DNA of 59,304 bases, taken from positions 1 through 59,304 of the forward strand of contig JAIPKB010000008.1 of the NCBI GenBank assembly GCA_021733795.1. The letters are read 5' to 3'. Below the pieces are notes generated by a model. The model saw nothing but the letters and a program-made list of their open reading frames with translations. It was not told the DNA's origin and did not search any database. This DNA comes from Akkermansiaceae bacterium (GTDB lineage: Bacteria; Verrucomicrobiota; Verrucomicrobiia; Verrucomicrobiales; Akkermansiaceae). The translations under genes and the position numbers were made by a program. Of this stretch, positions 10,701 to 18,500 are shown in pieces (positions within the stretch are counted from its first letter, which is position 1; each line of letters opens with the position of its first letter).

Positions 10701-10825
10701 CCGAATGCAAAGACAAAAGCATCCAGCCCCATCTTTCTTCCGCCACGGAGGGGATCATCGAGCTGAGCCTGGAGGGGTCGGAGAATGGAACCGTCGAATG
10801 GTCCGTCTCATTCAGACCTGAATAG
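7727..10825 (+). CDS. Large exported glycoside hydrolase, clan GH-D-like (alpha-galactosidase-type), tentative
   Basis: A 1032-residue protein from the ATG at 7727, chosen because it begins a signal peptide (MKALVSHRIIMASLMAASSLAA). An in-frame TTG lies 45 bp upstream. An N-terminal beta-sandwich-like region (about 25-480) precedes a TIM-barrel-like part. That part contains GGIKGLMFDYPASGWAKAGG, VHERNMERG and ASMRTENDTDAMDG, which resemble the catalytic strands of GH27/GH36-type enzymes, where Asp residues act. A C-terminal beta domain ends the protein. I cannot assign a substrate. Its last 80 or so codons and 3' flank recur, degraded, at 14933-15412. Confidence 0.6.
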   Translation: MKALVSHRIIMASLMAASSLAAQSARITQTGNVVTLQNDRVRFEFDLAAGTYRIFDQGDHHPAISKARLKINDWSSDATGVERSWQQHPVADSSGKGLALDLSFKSQEAPEMLFSVALYEHQDFFSASGGIFNSGAHPVRVREIHVMADGVIHEGVDMTKDFAMIDGFSGGEPLEYGRRFYSPLTRSNALKSRNNILLTFSAEKKRHLLVMGGLSYHDFDKFATIAQDRRTELELGRDQASSLLCYLDLPREKSDHSAGGETLELTKGTKLRTWQNHEFRCSEMATSVMEPERIIITASNLQMDRPYTLGFSWWYGLWHGNHPDLRQSVMVEFDEDGVPKRLPLLENRTLPRFDGVKKMDVEQVELTLPAAAVRAGSLRIVIEKSAAPTDNERDGSPTKTPAPDENVYLSEIWLRDGRHEALLPSKPTPVADCPRPRRKFKAQLFAADPVGKRVDPGQRYLAQDRFYIDVTGSDPFVALENYGLRVRQAQEIRSSMYDFPTVCLWYAADQRYGKSKADNTTLGAVNEMKQIAASGFLKYSRAAVRLVPDSYMPDNQQGWWDDKHWQREDTDRNVTQNGRYVKPYETSEKWGKAVTALGGIPLTYCQTSYRSEDYARDFPGHMLFNKRYAWKGQPEDPHGEIFTDWNKTWTRNGRVVWGYDYTDPDFLSHMHQVYANLKAGGIKGLMFDYPASGWAKAGGMEDDYSTTAAAYRTIFRLAHDGLGPESYVHERNMERGSDVSIGLVASMRTENDTDAMDGATVTRCGLRWYKNRVLVNQDTDSKNIVRLQDNRDQVRAVLTMAYVTTGRLLLANSFSQFSPETFRDLTRTFPYHTVPRSARPVDAFVADVPAVYDFEVNPQWHQVAFYNSDKQQPKLVGIDISGPQVGGALGLDPDREYYLFDFWNHAFIGKRAGSTRLEQQLRPGEARMISVRECLDRPQVISTDRHLMQGYLDLLRVEWDEERHVLTGVSNIIGGDPYRVSLALNGHSPTTTECKDKSIQPHLSSATEGIIELSLEGSENGTVEWSVSFRPE

Positions 10826-11045
10826 AGAAGTTTGCAAATCTCGCTTCCTTTCAAAAGGACTGTTCCCACGGCATTTCGTGCCTGCATAAGGAGCGACGAC
10901 CTTATTGTCGTCGTGCGCAAGGATCGCCCATGAACAAGCGAATCCAAGCGTTTGCCAGCCCCCTGTCTCCGAAATTTGACCAAGCCCGGCCAGGTGAGCC
11001 ACCCCCACCTCACCTGCCAACCCCCACCTTCAAAAGAGGCGGGAT
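10573..11045 (+). repeat. Segmental duplication, copy 1 (intact parent)
   Basis: Covers the last ~85 codons of the hydrolase, its 3' flank and the extreme 3' end of the radical SAM gene. The copy at 14933-15412 matches it through both coding and non-coding sequence, including the AATAAG hairpin. The duplication therefore copied DNA, not just a domain. Confidence 0.85.
10884..10914 (-). repeat. AATAAG hairpin/pseudoknot element, copy 2
   Basis: On the minus strand it reads CGACGAC-AATAAG-GTCGTCG-CTCCTTATG, with a 7-bp stem. It lies 59 bp after the hydrolase stop. It belongs to the segmental duplication, so copy 3 is not independent of it. Confidence 0.75.
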
Positions 11046-12590
11046 CACTTTCACGGTCGATACTTTTTCGGCATAGAGTTCCGCACCGAGTAGCGGCATG
11101 AGATTGGTCGGCTGACGCGGGTGCTTGGGGAAGTTTTGCTTGAGCGATTCCAGTTGCTGCTGGTTGGCGCTGAAATAGCGTTTCGCCTGGATCACGCGCG
11201 GCAAATTCTTGATCAGGTGCCACAGGCTCCAGCGGTGCTGCCACAGGCGCCTGGCGAAAGTGCGGCGATATTGCGTGCTGTTGTAGAATCGCAGGATGTG
11301 CCAGTTGTAAAGCGCGTCCATCTCCTCATGCGACCTGAAGCCCTTGGGCAGGAACACGAAGTTAAGGCAATTCATCAGCCGCCAGTCTTCGATGAAGTGA
11401 CCCTCTTCGCCGCTCACGCATTCATCCCAGATCGGCGCTCCATACAGCGGGCTGAACTTGGTCATGTTCATTTCATCGAGATCGAGCGAGAGGATGAAAT
11501 CGCTGGTGGTCTTCACCGTCTCCGGCGTTTCCCCCGGCATCCCGAAGATGAACAATCCCTTGGCGCGCAGCCCGGCATGGTGGATTTGCTCCACGGTTTT
11601 CTTCACCGCCTCCAGTGTCACGCCCGCCTTGTGCCGCTCCATCATCGCCGGGTCGGCAGACTCGATGCCCATGGACACCATCAGCGCGCCGGCCTGCTTG
11701 AGCTGTTGCAGCATTTCGTCTGAGGTATGGCCGGTGCGGATCGCGCAGTTGAATTGCATCCCCAGCGGATTCCTGATCAGCAACTCGCACAGGTCGAACA
11801 CGCGTTTCTTCTGCGCGGTGAACAGGTCGTCGTAAATGTTGATGTGGTGCACGCCAAACTTGTCGCGCAGGTGCTTCATGTGGTCGTAGATGTACTGCGC
11901 GGAGTTGAACTTGTACAAGCGCTCAAACACGGTGCGGTCGCAGAACGAGCAGGTATAGGGGCAGCCGCGCGAGGTAATCATGGTCGCGCCGTGCTTCTTC
12001 GCATACGAGAACAGCGGCAGGTGATAGGCATCGGGAAAGCCCGCAAGTTTCTCGTAAGCCGGGAACGGCAACTCGTCGAGATTGAGGATGCGCGGGCGGC
12101 GCGGGTTGGCAACGATGCGCGCGCCATCCCGATAAACCAAGTTTGATATTTCATTGACCGGCTTGCCATCGGCCAAGTCCAGCATCGCGTCTTCGCCTTC
12201 ACCCATGCATAAATAGTCAATCTCGGGAAAATGCTCCAGTAGCGGCGCGCCGATGGAAGACACATGCACGTTGCCGAACGCGATCTTGATCTGCGGCTGT
12301 TTTTTCCTGATGTGGCTCGCCAGGTCCACCGCATCCATGTAGCCGGAACTGGTGGTGGAAAAGCCGACCAGTTCCGGTTTACTCGCCAGGATGAGCTCCG
12401 CGTTTTCTTCGATGCTGGGCGGGGCATAAGGCCCCAGGCAATCATGCACCGCAGTGCTGTGGCCGTGCATATCCAGCCACGCGGCCAACGACAGGATGCC
12501 GGTGGGTGACATCCTGTTTGCGAGCACGGAGAAATCGGGTTGTCCGGGAACGGAATTAAACCCGGCGGGATGAACCAGCGTAATGCGCAT
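11010..12590 (-). CDS. B12-binding domain radical SAM protein
   Basis: A 526-residue enzyme from ATG 12590. A GTG 18 bp upstream is an alternative start. The N-terminal ~170 residues form a cobalamin-binding Rossmann domain (MSPTGILSLAAWLDMHGH, ELVGFSTTSSGY, YLCMGEGEDAML). The radical SAM core follows, with the 4Fe-4S motif CPYTCSFC (about 211-218). MGIESADPAMMERHKAGV and the GLFIFGMPGETPETV strand are typical of BchE/HpnJ-like enzymes. The C-terminus (about 400-526) is helical and Arg-rich. The substrate is unknown. Possible roles include lipid, hopanoid or secondary-metabolite modification. The neighbours do not specify a pathway. The 3' end overlaps the segmental duplication. Confidence 0.88.
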   Translation of the reverse strand: MRITLVHPAGFNSVPGQPDFSVLANRMSPTGILSLAAWLDMHGHSTAVHDCLGPYAPPSIEENAELILASKPELVGFSTTSSGYMDAVDLASHIRKKQPQIKIAFGNVHVSSIGAPLLEHFPEIDYLCMGEGEDAMLDLADGKPVNEISNLVYRDGARIVANPRRPRILNLDELPFPAYEKLAGFPDAYHLPLFSYAKKHGATMITSRGCPYTCSFCDRTVFERLYKFNSAQYIYDHMKHLRDKFGVHHINIYDDLFTAQKKRVFDLCELLIRNPLGMQFNCAIRTGHTSDEMLQQLKQAGALMVSMGIESADPAMMERHKAGVTLEAVKKTVEQIHHAGLRAKGLFIFGMPGETPETVKTTSDFILSLDLDEMNMTKFSPLYGAPIWDECVSGEEGHFIEDWRLMNCLNFVFLPKGFRSHEEMDALYNWHILRFYNSTQYRRTFARRLWQHRWSLWHLIKNLPRVIQAKRYFSANQQQLESLKQNFPKHPRQPTNLMPLLGAELYAEKVSTVKVIPPLLKVGVGR

Positions 12591-12690
12591 TGTGTTTGAC
12601 TTGGCCACTCGTTATCAGGTGCATTACTCTAAAACCATTCGTGCCGGGTCAGCAAGCACCAAAAATGAGAAATGCACCGCCGCCGGGGCC

Positions 12691-13380
12691 TTATTGAGCC
12701 AGCGCCGCCTTGAGGTCAGCAAGGCTGACGATGCCCTGTTTCCGCCAGGTTTCTTTGCCGTTCTTGAACACCACGAAAGTGGGTAGGACTTCAGCGCGCA
12801 GCTGTTTCATCACCGCGATATCCGTGGCGCCATCCACCTTGACCAAGTTGAACGAGACACCCGATTCCTGTTGCAGGCTCTTTAGCACGGGTTCCATTTT
12901 CTTGCAGGGGGGACACCATGCGGCACCCACATCGACCAGCACCGTGCCGGCTTGAACCGCAGCCTTGAAATCAGCGACGGTCATTGCGGCGGCGGCGACT
13001 GGAGCCACGACCTTCTTGCCCGCCATTTTCCAACCGGAGATGCCGCCTTTCAGGTTGATGACATTTTCGAAGCGCTGGGTTTCCAACCACTTCATGGCTG
13101 CAGCACTTCTGCCTCCCGAGGCGCAGTACACCAAGACCGGCACCGATTTGTCCAGATGCTGGGTCCGCTCGGCGAATTCCTTCTGATCGAGCCAATTTGC
13201 CTGCAATGAGCTTTTCAGGTGCCCACGTTCATACTCCCTAGCCGTGCGCACGTCGAGCAACTGGACCTTGGGCTCGGCCAGCTTCCGCTCGAATTCAGCG
13301 ACCGCAACGGACTCCGTCCGCGCAGTGGCGCAGGAGGAGATGACGAGAATCGATGCGAGGAGACGAATGATTGATTTCAT
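12691..13380 (-). CDS. Rhodanese-thioredoxin fusion lipoprotein
   Basis: A 229-residue protein from ATG 13380, chosen because it begins a lipoprotein signal (MKSIIRLLASILVISSC, lipobox Cys17). Residues about 25-120 form a rhodanese domain with active Cys86 in VYCASGGRS. Residues about 132-229 form a thioredoxin domain with WCPPC at 155-159 and a cis-Pro in EVLPTFVVF. It is likely a periplasmic, membrane-anchored thiol or sulfane-sulfur transfer protein. The in-frame extension upstream of 13380 lacks any signal-like start. Confidence 0.9.
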   Translation of the reverse strand: MKSIIRLLASILVISSCATARTESVAVAEFERKLAEPKVQLLDVRTAREYERGHLKSSLQANWLDQKEFAERTQHLDKSVPVLVYCASGGRSAAAMKWLETQRFENVINLKGGISGWKMAGKKVVAPVAAAAMTVADFKAAVQAGTVLVDVGAAWCPPCKKMEPVLKSLQQESGVSFNLVKVDGATDIAVMKQLRAEVLPTFVVFKNGKETWRKQGIVSLADLKAALAQ

Positions 13381-13713
13381 GGGACGGATTTCCGGACTTT
13401 CCGGCAACCCCGTGACACTAAACGCCACCGGGGTGGTTTCAAGTTGAAATTCGGGCCTGTTTGGCTGGGGCATACCCCTACTCCCGCCTTCGGCTCACAC
13501 GCCCGGGTTTGCCTGCGGAGCGCTGGCTGGCCACCCATCTGGGTGGGTTTGGTCGGTTTCCTGCTCGCATTGTTCACTCCGGTATGCGATGAAACCACCC
13601 GCCCGACGAACCAGATGTGTTGCTTGCACTCACCCGGATCCGTGGGGCGTGTCGTCCGGGCTTCGGCCTGGAGCCCTATCCTGGAAGCAATTCCGCACCC
13701 CTCTATTGTTCGA
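13381..13713. other. Divergent intergenic region, no gene recognised
   Basis: About 330 bp between the divergently transcribed rhodanese-thioredoxin and DUF2236 genes. An open frame continues upstream of 13714 on the plus strand. It has no conserved content, so I treat it as leader or promoter DNA. Confidence 0.5.
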
Positions 13714-14544
13714 ATGAGCCACCCTCAAGCCGATTGCACCGCCTACGTCTTCACGCCCGACTCTGAGATCTGGCGTGTGAACCGCTACGCCTGCGGCCTG
13801 CTGTTCGGTCCCGCAGCGGTCTTGCTGCAAGTCGCCCATCCACGGGTCGCCCAGGGCGTTGCGGACCACAGTGATTTCCGGCAAGATGCCCTCCGGCGGC
13901 TCCGGGGGACGCTCTCCACGGTGAATCGCATCGCGTTTGGCACCCGCGAGGAGGCGGAACAACTGAGGGCGAGGATGACCGCCATTCACGGCCGGGTGCG
14001 CGGTGAAATCTCCTCCGGCATGCACGGGCCGCAGAGTTACTCGGCCTTCGAGCCGGACTTGCTACTCTGGGTGCTCGCCACGCTGATCGACGCGTCGATC
14101 AAGGGCTACGAATTCAGCTGGGGTCCGCTGCCGGACGGGCGGCGTGAAATCCTATACCGCGACTTCCGCCGTTTTGGCTCCTACTTCGGCCTTGGCGAGG
14201 ATCACGGCCCCGCTGACTACACGGCATTCGCAGCCTACTTCGCTGGGATGCTGGCGAATGACGTGTTGGGCAGCCACCCCCTGTGCGCTGCGATCGCCAC
14301 CTCGGTCGTGCGCCCGCCAAACCCGCTGCGCGACCGGATGCTGGGAAAACTCAGCGACTTCCTCGCAATCGAGACTTTGCCGGCCCACCTCCGCGACCGC
14401 CTCGGCCTGCGCTCGACGCCGTGGACCCGGCTGCGTATGACCATCCTCCGCCGCTCAGCCCCCACAGCTTTCCGGTTCCTTCCCAAACGCCTCACCTACT
14501 ACCCGGAATCCTACCGCGCCGAGAAGGCGCTGAAGTTGTTGTGA
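13714..14544 (+). CDS. DUF2236 (MpaB/latex-clearing-type oxygenase family) protein
   Basis: A 276-residue protein from ATG 13714 (MSHPQADCTAYVFTPDSEIW). An open frame extends 270 bp further upstream, but homology begins here. Family features: LLFGPAAVLLQVAHPRVAQGVADHSDF with the conserved HP, the R-x-T segment TLSTVNRIAFGTREEA, VRGEISSGMHGPQSYSAFEPDLLLWV, and a C-terminal TYYPESYR. DUF2236 includes the haem oxygenase MpaB and the rubber oxygenase Lcp group. The reaction here is unknown. It is a single-gene unit followed by an IS5-type miniature element. Confidence 0.88.
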   Translation: MSHPQADCTAYVFTPDSEIWRVNRYACGLLFGPAAVLLQVAHPRVAQGVADHSDFRQDALRRLRGTLSTVNRIAFGTREEAEQLRARMTAIHGRVRGEISSGMHGPQSYSAFEPDLLLWVLATLIDASIKGYEFSWGPLPDGRREILYRDFRRFGSYFGLGEDHGPADYTAFAAYFAGMLANDVLGSHPLCAAIATSVVRPPNPLRDRMLGKLSDFLAIETLPAHLRDRLGLRSTPWTRLRMTILRRSAPTAFRFLPKRLTYYPESYRAEKALKLL

Positions 14545-14569
14545 CAGCGCCTGTCGGTTCTCATGCTCA

Positions 14570-14701
14570 GAGCCTGTCTGAAAAATGAAATCGATTTGCC
14601 ATGGTGCTCCAACAACACCTCGTTGCCACGGGAAGAGAGCCCGGCAGGATGCCGGGCTCAGCCGGCGAGACGCCAGCGCTCCCCATTTTTCAGACACGCT
14701 C
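14570..14701. mobile_element. Short IS5-type miniature element (MITE-like), diverged copy
   Basis: Inverted termini GAGCCTGTCTGAAAAATG and the imperfect complement CATTTTTCAGACACGCTC enclose 132 bp. The flanks are TCA and TTG, TNA-like on the left only. The same termini bound 151-bp elements at 31085-31235 and 46733-46883. There is no transposase inside. The interior differs from the other two and holds the dispersed hairpin repeat (14595-14674). Confidence 0.65.
14595..14674 (+). repeat. 80-bp dispersed repeat with 9-bp hairpin, copy 1
   Basis: Nearly identical to 22887-22966, with a handful of substitutions over 80 bp. Both contain GAGCCCGGC-aggat-GCCGGGCTC (stem arms 14637-14645 and 14651-14659). 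This copy lies inside the IS5-type element. The other copy does not. Confidence 0.85.
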
Positions 14702-14831
14702 TTGGCAATCAGTCTTGCACAGGTGGTGCGGCAAAGATTGGATCGCTGCGTGCGAAGGAGCCTACAGAAATCGCCGGGCTGGATGGGAAGCCGGTCCAGT
14801 ATTGACTGGGCCATGATCTTGGCTGCTAGAC

Positions 14832-15185
14832 TTGTTCATTCGCGTGCTCATCAGTGATTTGTTTGGCTTGGATCGGGAGACCAGCCTCCGTGCCGCTCCA
14901 GCCGCCGTCCGGGTACGCGGGCACACCGAAATCTTTCATCTGCTCCGGATGGAATGGGATGAAAAGCGCCATGTGTTGACCGGTGTCAGCCAAATCATCG
15001 GCGACCATCGATATCGAGTGTCACTGGCCCCGAACGGCTATTCCCCAACGAAAATCGAATGCAAAGACAAAGACAAAAGGATCACGGCGCATCTTTCTTC
15101 CCCCAAGGAGCGGATCATCGAACTAAGCCTGGAGGAGTCGGAGAATGGAACCGTCGAACGGTCCGTCTCATTCAAACCTGAATAA
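14832..15185 (+). pseudogene. C-terminal remnant copy of the 7727-10825 glycoside hydrolase
   Basis: An open frame of 117 residues. From about codon 35 it repeats the hydrolase C-terminus (RMEWDEKRHVLTGVSQIIG against RVEWDEERHVLTGVSNIIG) through to the same terminal SVSFKPE/SVSFRPE. The first ~34 residues are unrelated and no signal peptide or catalytic region is present, so this cannot be a functional enzyme. The reading frame is still open, which suggests a fairly recent event. Confidence 0.8.
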
Positions 15186-15412
15186 AGAAATTTGATAACT
15201 CATTTCTTTTCAAAAGGACTGGTCCCACGCCATTTCGTGCCTGCATAAGGAGCGACGACCTTATTGTCGTCGTGCGCAAGGAACGCCCATGAACCAGCGC
15301 ATCCAAGCGTTTACCAGCGCCCAGCCCCCGAGATTTGACCAAGCCCGGCCAGATGAGCCGCCGCCACCTCGCCTGCCAACCCCGACCTTTCCTCGGTGGC
15401 GCTGGGATTGAA
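14933..15412 (+). repeat. Segmental duplication, copy 2
   Basis: Matches 10573-11045 across the hydrolase C-terminal codons and the 3' flank, including the AATAAG hairpin and the tract near the radical SAM stop. Similarity fades near 15412, inside otherwise unassigned DNA before the RCC1 gene stop. Confidence 0.85.
15243..15273 (-). repeat. AATAAG hairpin/pseudoknot element, copy 3
   Basis: Identical core to copy 2 (CGACGAC-AATAAG-GTCGTCG-CTCCTTATG on the minus strand). It was carried along in the segmental duplication. Confidence 0.75.
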
Positions 15413-15515
15413 CTCCGCATGGGAACCTTCGAATATTTCACTGACACTTTCTTTCGTCACTTTCTTTCGAGAGACGAAATCGCTTTTCGTCAAGCACCCG
15501 GCTGGGCCGGGATTG

Positions 15516-18500
15516 TCACCGTGCCTCCAACCGGAAGAAGGCGGCATCGCCGGGGGTAGTGAACCTCAACTCGATCTTGCCCTCGGCGTTGATCGTGGTT
15601 TCCGCGGCCGTGAACGGGAACGGAACGTAGTCCACGAGGTTCGTGGACGATTGGAGGCCGAAGGTGAACATGAACTCGCCGCTGGTGTCGTTTTTCTGCA
15701 CCAGGGCCGTATCAAGATTGAGCGCCTGGACTTGCGAGAGGGTGTAAAGGCCGAAGGGGTTCGGGTCGTTGAGGACGTCAGTCTGGCCGGCGCTGCGGTT
15801 CGCCTCGTACTGCGCCTGGTCGTGGTAGCCGGCGGCGCTGGCGTTGGCGTTGAACGTGTTGACCAGGGTGGGTTGGCTCACCTGCCAATCGAAGCCCATG
15901 GCTGCCCACTGCAGTTCCGCGGCGTCGCCCATTCCGTCACCATCGGTGTCCTCGTCGTAGGCGAGCGCTTGGGCCGTCAGGGTGATGTCGTATGGACTCT
16001 TGCCGGGGACATTGTTGGCGATGTGGATTGCGGCGGTCTTCACCCCGGTGGTGGCGGACGCAAACACAATGGTGAAGGCCGTGTCCCCGCCGGGTAGGAC
16101 CGGCGCCACGGGATCGACGGTCACCGTGAAGTGGTCGGCGTCCGGACCGTCTTTGGTGATCGTGAGTCCGTCCAGATTGGCCGAGCCGGGGTTCTGAATG
16201 GTGAACATGGCGTTCGCCGTGTTGCCGACGATGGTCGCCTCGAAGTTCCGGGTGCCGCCGGAGGTGATGCTCGAGCCGCTGACCAGGTTGATGTCGGGCA
16301 GGATGCCGATGCCGCGGATGGCGAAGGTGTAGGGGTCTTCATCGCTGTCGTTGTTCGCGATGCTGAGGGTGGCGTCGCGCACGCCATAAGCGCCGGGAAC
16401 GAAGGTCACTTCGAAGGTGGTCGATCCGCCGGGCAGCAGCGTGGAGTCCGCCGGCTGGGACGTCACCGTGAAGTCTCCCGCGTGCGTGCCGCTCAGGTCC
16501 ACCTTCGGCGTGCCCGTGAGGGTCAAGTCCAAGCCCCCCCTGTTATGAATGGTGAAGGTGCGCACCACGCTGCCCCCCGCGCCGACGTCGCCAAAGTCGG
16601 TGTGATCGCCAGGGATCGGCGTGGTGTCTCCATCGGGGATCTTCACGCCGTTGCCGGTCAGATTGATATCGGGTCTTGGAGGAACTGCCGCCAGCGCGAG
16701 GCTGTGGCCGTTAGCCGCCGCCACGGCGATGACGGTCTTTCCGGCAAGCACTCCGCTCTGGTCCACCGGCACCGGCACGGTGCTTTGCGTGGTGCTGCCG
16801 TTGCCCAACTCGCCGAAACGATTGCTTCCCCACGCGGCCAGCGTGCCGTCCGAACACAGCGCCAGGCTGTGATAACCCGCGGCCACGGCGATGACGGTCT
16901 TTCCGGCAAGCACCCCGCTCTGGTCCACCAGCACCGGCACCGAACTGTCTGTGGTGCTTCCGTTGCCCAACTGGCCGGAAAAGTTGTATCCCCACGCGGC
17001 CAGCGTGCCGTCCGAGGCCAGCGCGAGGCTGTGTTCCCATCCCGCGGCCATGGCGATGACCGTCTTGCCGGCAAACACCCCCCCTTGGTCCACCGGCACC
17101 GGCACGGTGCCTTGCGTGGTGCTGCCGTTGCCCAATTTGCCCGATTCGTTGTATCCCCACGCTGCCAGCGTGCCGTCCGAGCACAGCGCCAGGCTGTGGC
17201 TACTTCCCGTGGCCACGGCGATGACCGTCTTGCCGGCAAGCACCCCGCTCTGGTCCACCGGCACCGGCACCGAACTGTCTGTGGTGCTGCCGTTGCCCAA
17301 CTGGCTATAATCGCCCCGTCCCCACGCTGCCAGCGTGCCGTCCGAGCACAGCGCGAGGCAGTGATAGCCACTCGCGGCCACCGCACTGACGGTCTTGCCG
17401 GCAAGCACCCCGCTCTGGTCCACCGGCACCGGCACATTGCTCTGCGTGGTGCTGCCGTTGCCCAGTTGGCCGTAGTTGTTTCTGCCCCACGCCGCCAGCG
17501 TGCCGTCCGAGCACAGCGCGAGGCTGTGTGCCCATCCCGCGGCCACGGCGATGACCGTCTTGCCAGAAAGCACTCCGCCCCGGTTTACCAGCACCGGCAC
17601 ATTGCTTTGCGTGGTGCTGTCGTTGCCAAGCTGCCCGTATTCGTTCAATCCCCATGCGGCGAGTGTGCCGTCCGAACAGAGAGCCAGGCTGTGATCTAAT
17701 CCCGTGGCCACCGCGAGGACCGTCCTGTCGTCGAGCACCCCTCCTGTCTGGATTACCGCCACTGGCACCGCGACGCCGCCCTCCGTGAAGCCCCCCCCCC
17801 ACGCAAAGGCGTAGGTGTCCCTCCAGACCAGCACAAGGTCGTTGCCGGTGCCGCCGTAGTAATTGGCCACAAAGTGGTAAGTTGTGCCGCCAAAGCTCAA
17901 CGCAACCGTTTGCCCTTGGGCGAGATTGTCGAAGGTGCCGTCGATGAGCTCCAAGCCGGTGTTTTGCACCACCATCAGCTGTGTGCCAGGGAGCGGCGCG
18001 TAGTTCAGCGCAATGTTCACCGTGTTGCCCGTGGCCGTCAGGCTGCTCAACGACGCCGGCACCTCGTCGCCTGTCGTGTAGACGGCGTCCACTGCGGCAA
18101 GCCCGGTGCCCTGAATGGCAAAATCGTAAGGATTCTCGTCGCTGTCATCGTTGGCGATGCTGAGAGTGGCGGTGCGCAGGCCGGGAGCACCGGGGTCGAA
18201 GGTCACCTGGAACGTGGTCGCCCCTACGGGCAAGACGGTGGAGTCGGCCGGCTGCGCCGTCACCATGAAATCCGTGGCGTGCGTGCCGCTGACAGCCACC
18301 TTGGGCACGCCCGTGAGGGTCAAGTCCAAGGCACCCAGGTTTTGAACCGTGAAGGTGCGCAGCACGGTGCTGCCGTTGACGAGGGCGCCTCCGAAATCGG
18401 TGTGATCGGCGAGGCTGGGCGTCGTGTCGCCCGCCGGGATGCCCGCGCCGTTGCCGGTGAGGTTGATTTCATGGATGAGGGTGTTGCCTTGGATGGCAAA

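Noticed and set aside
13444..13713. N-terminal extension of the DUF2236 gene
   Set aside because: The extra 90 residues are low-complexity and not family-like. Homology starts at 13714.
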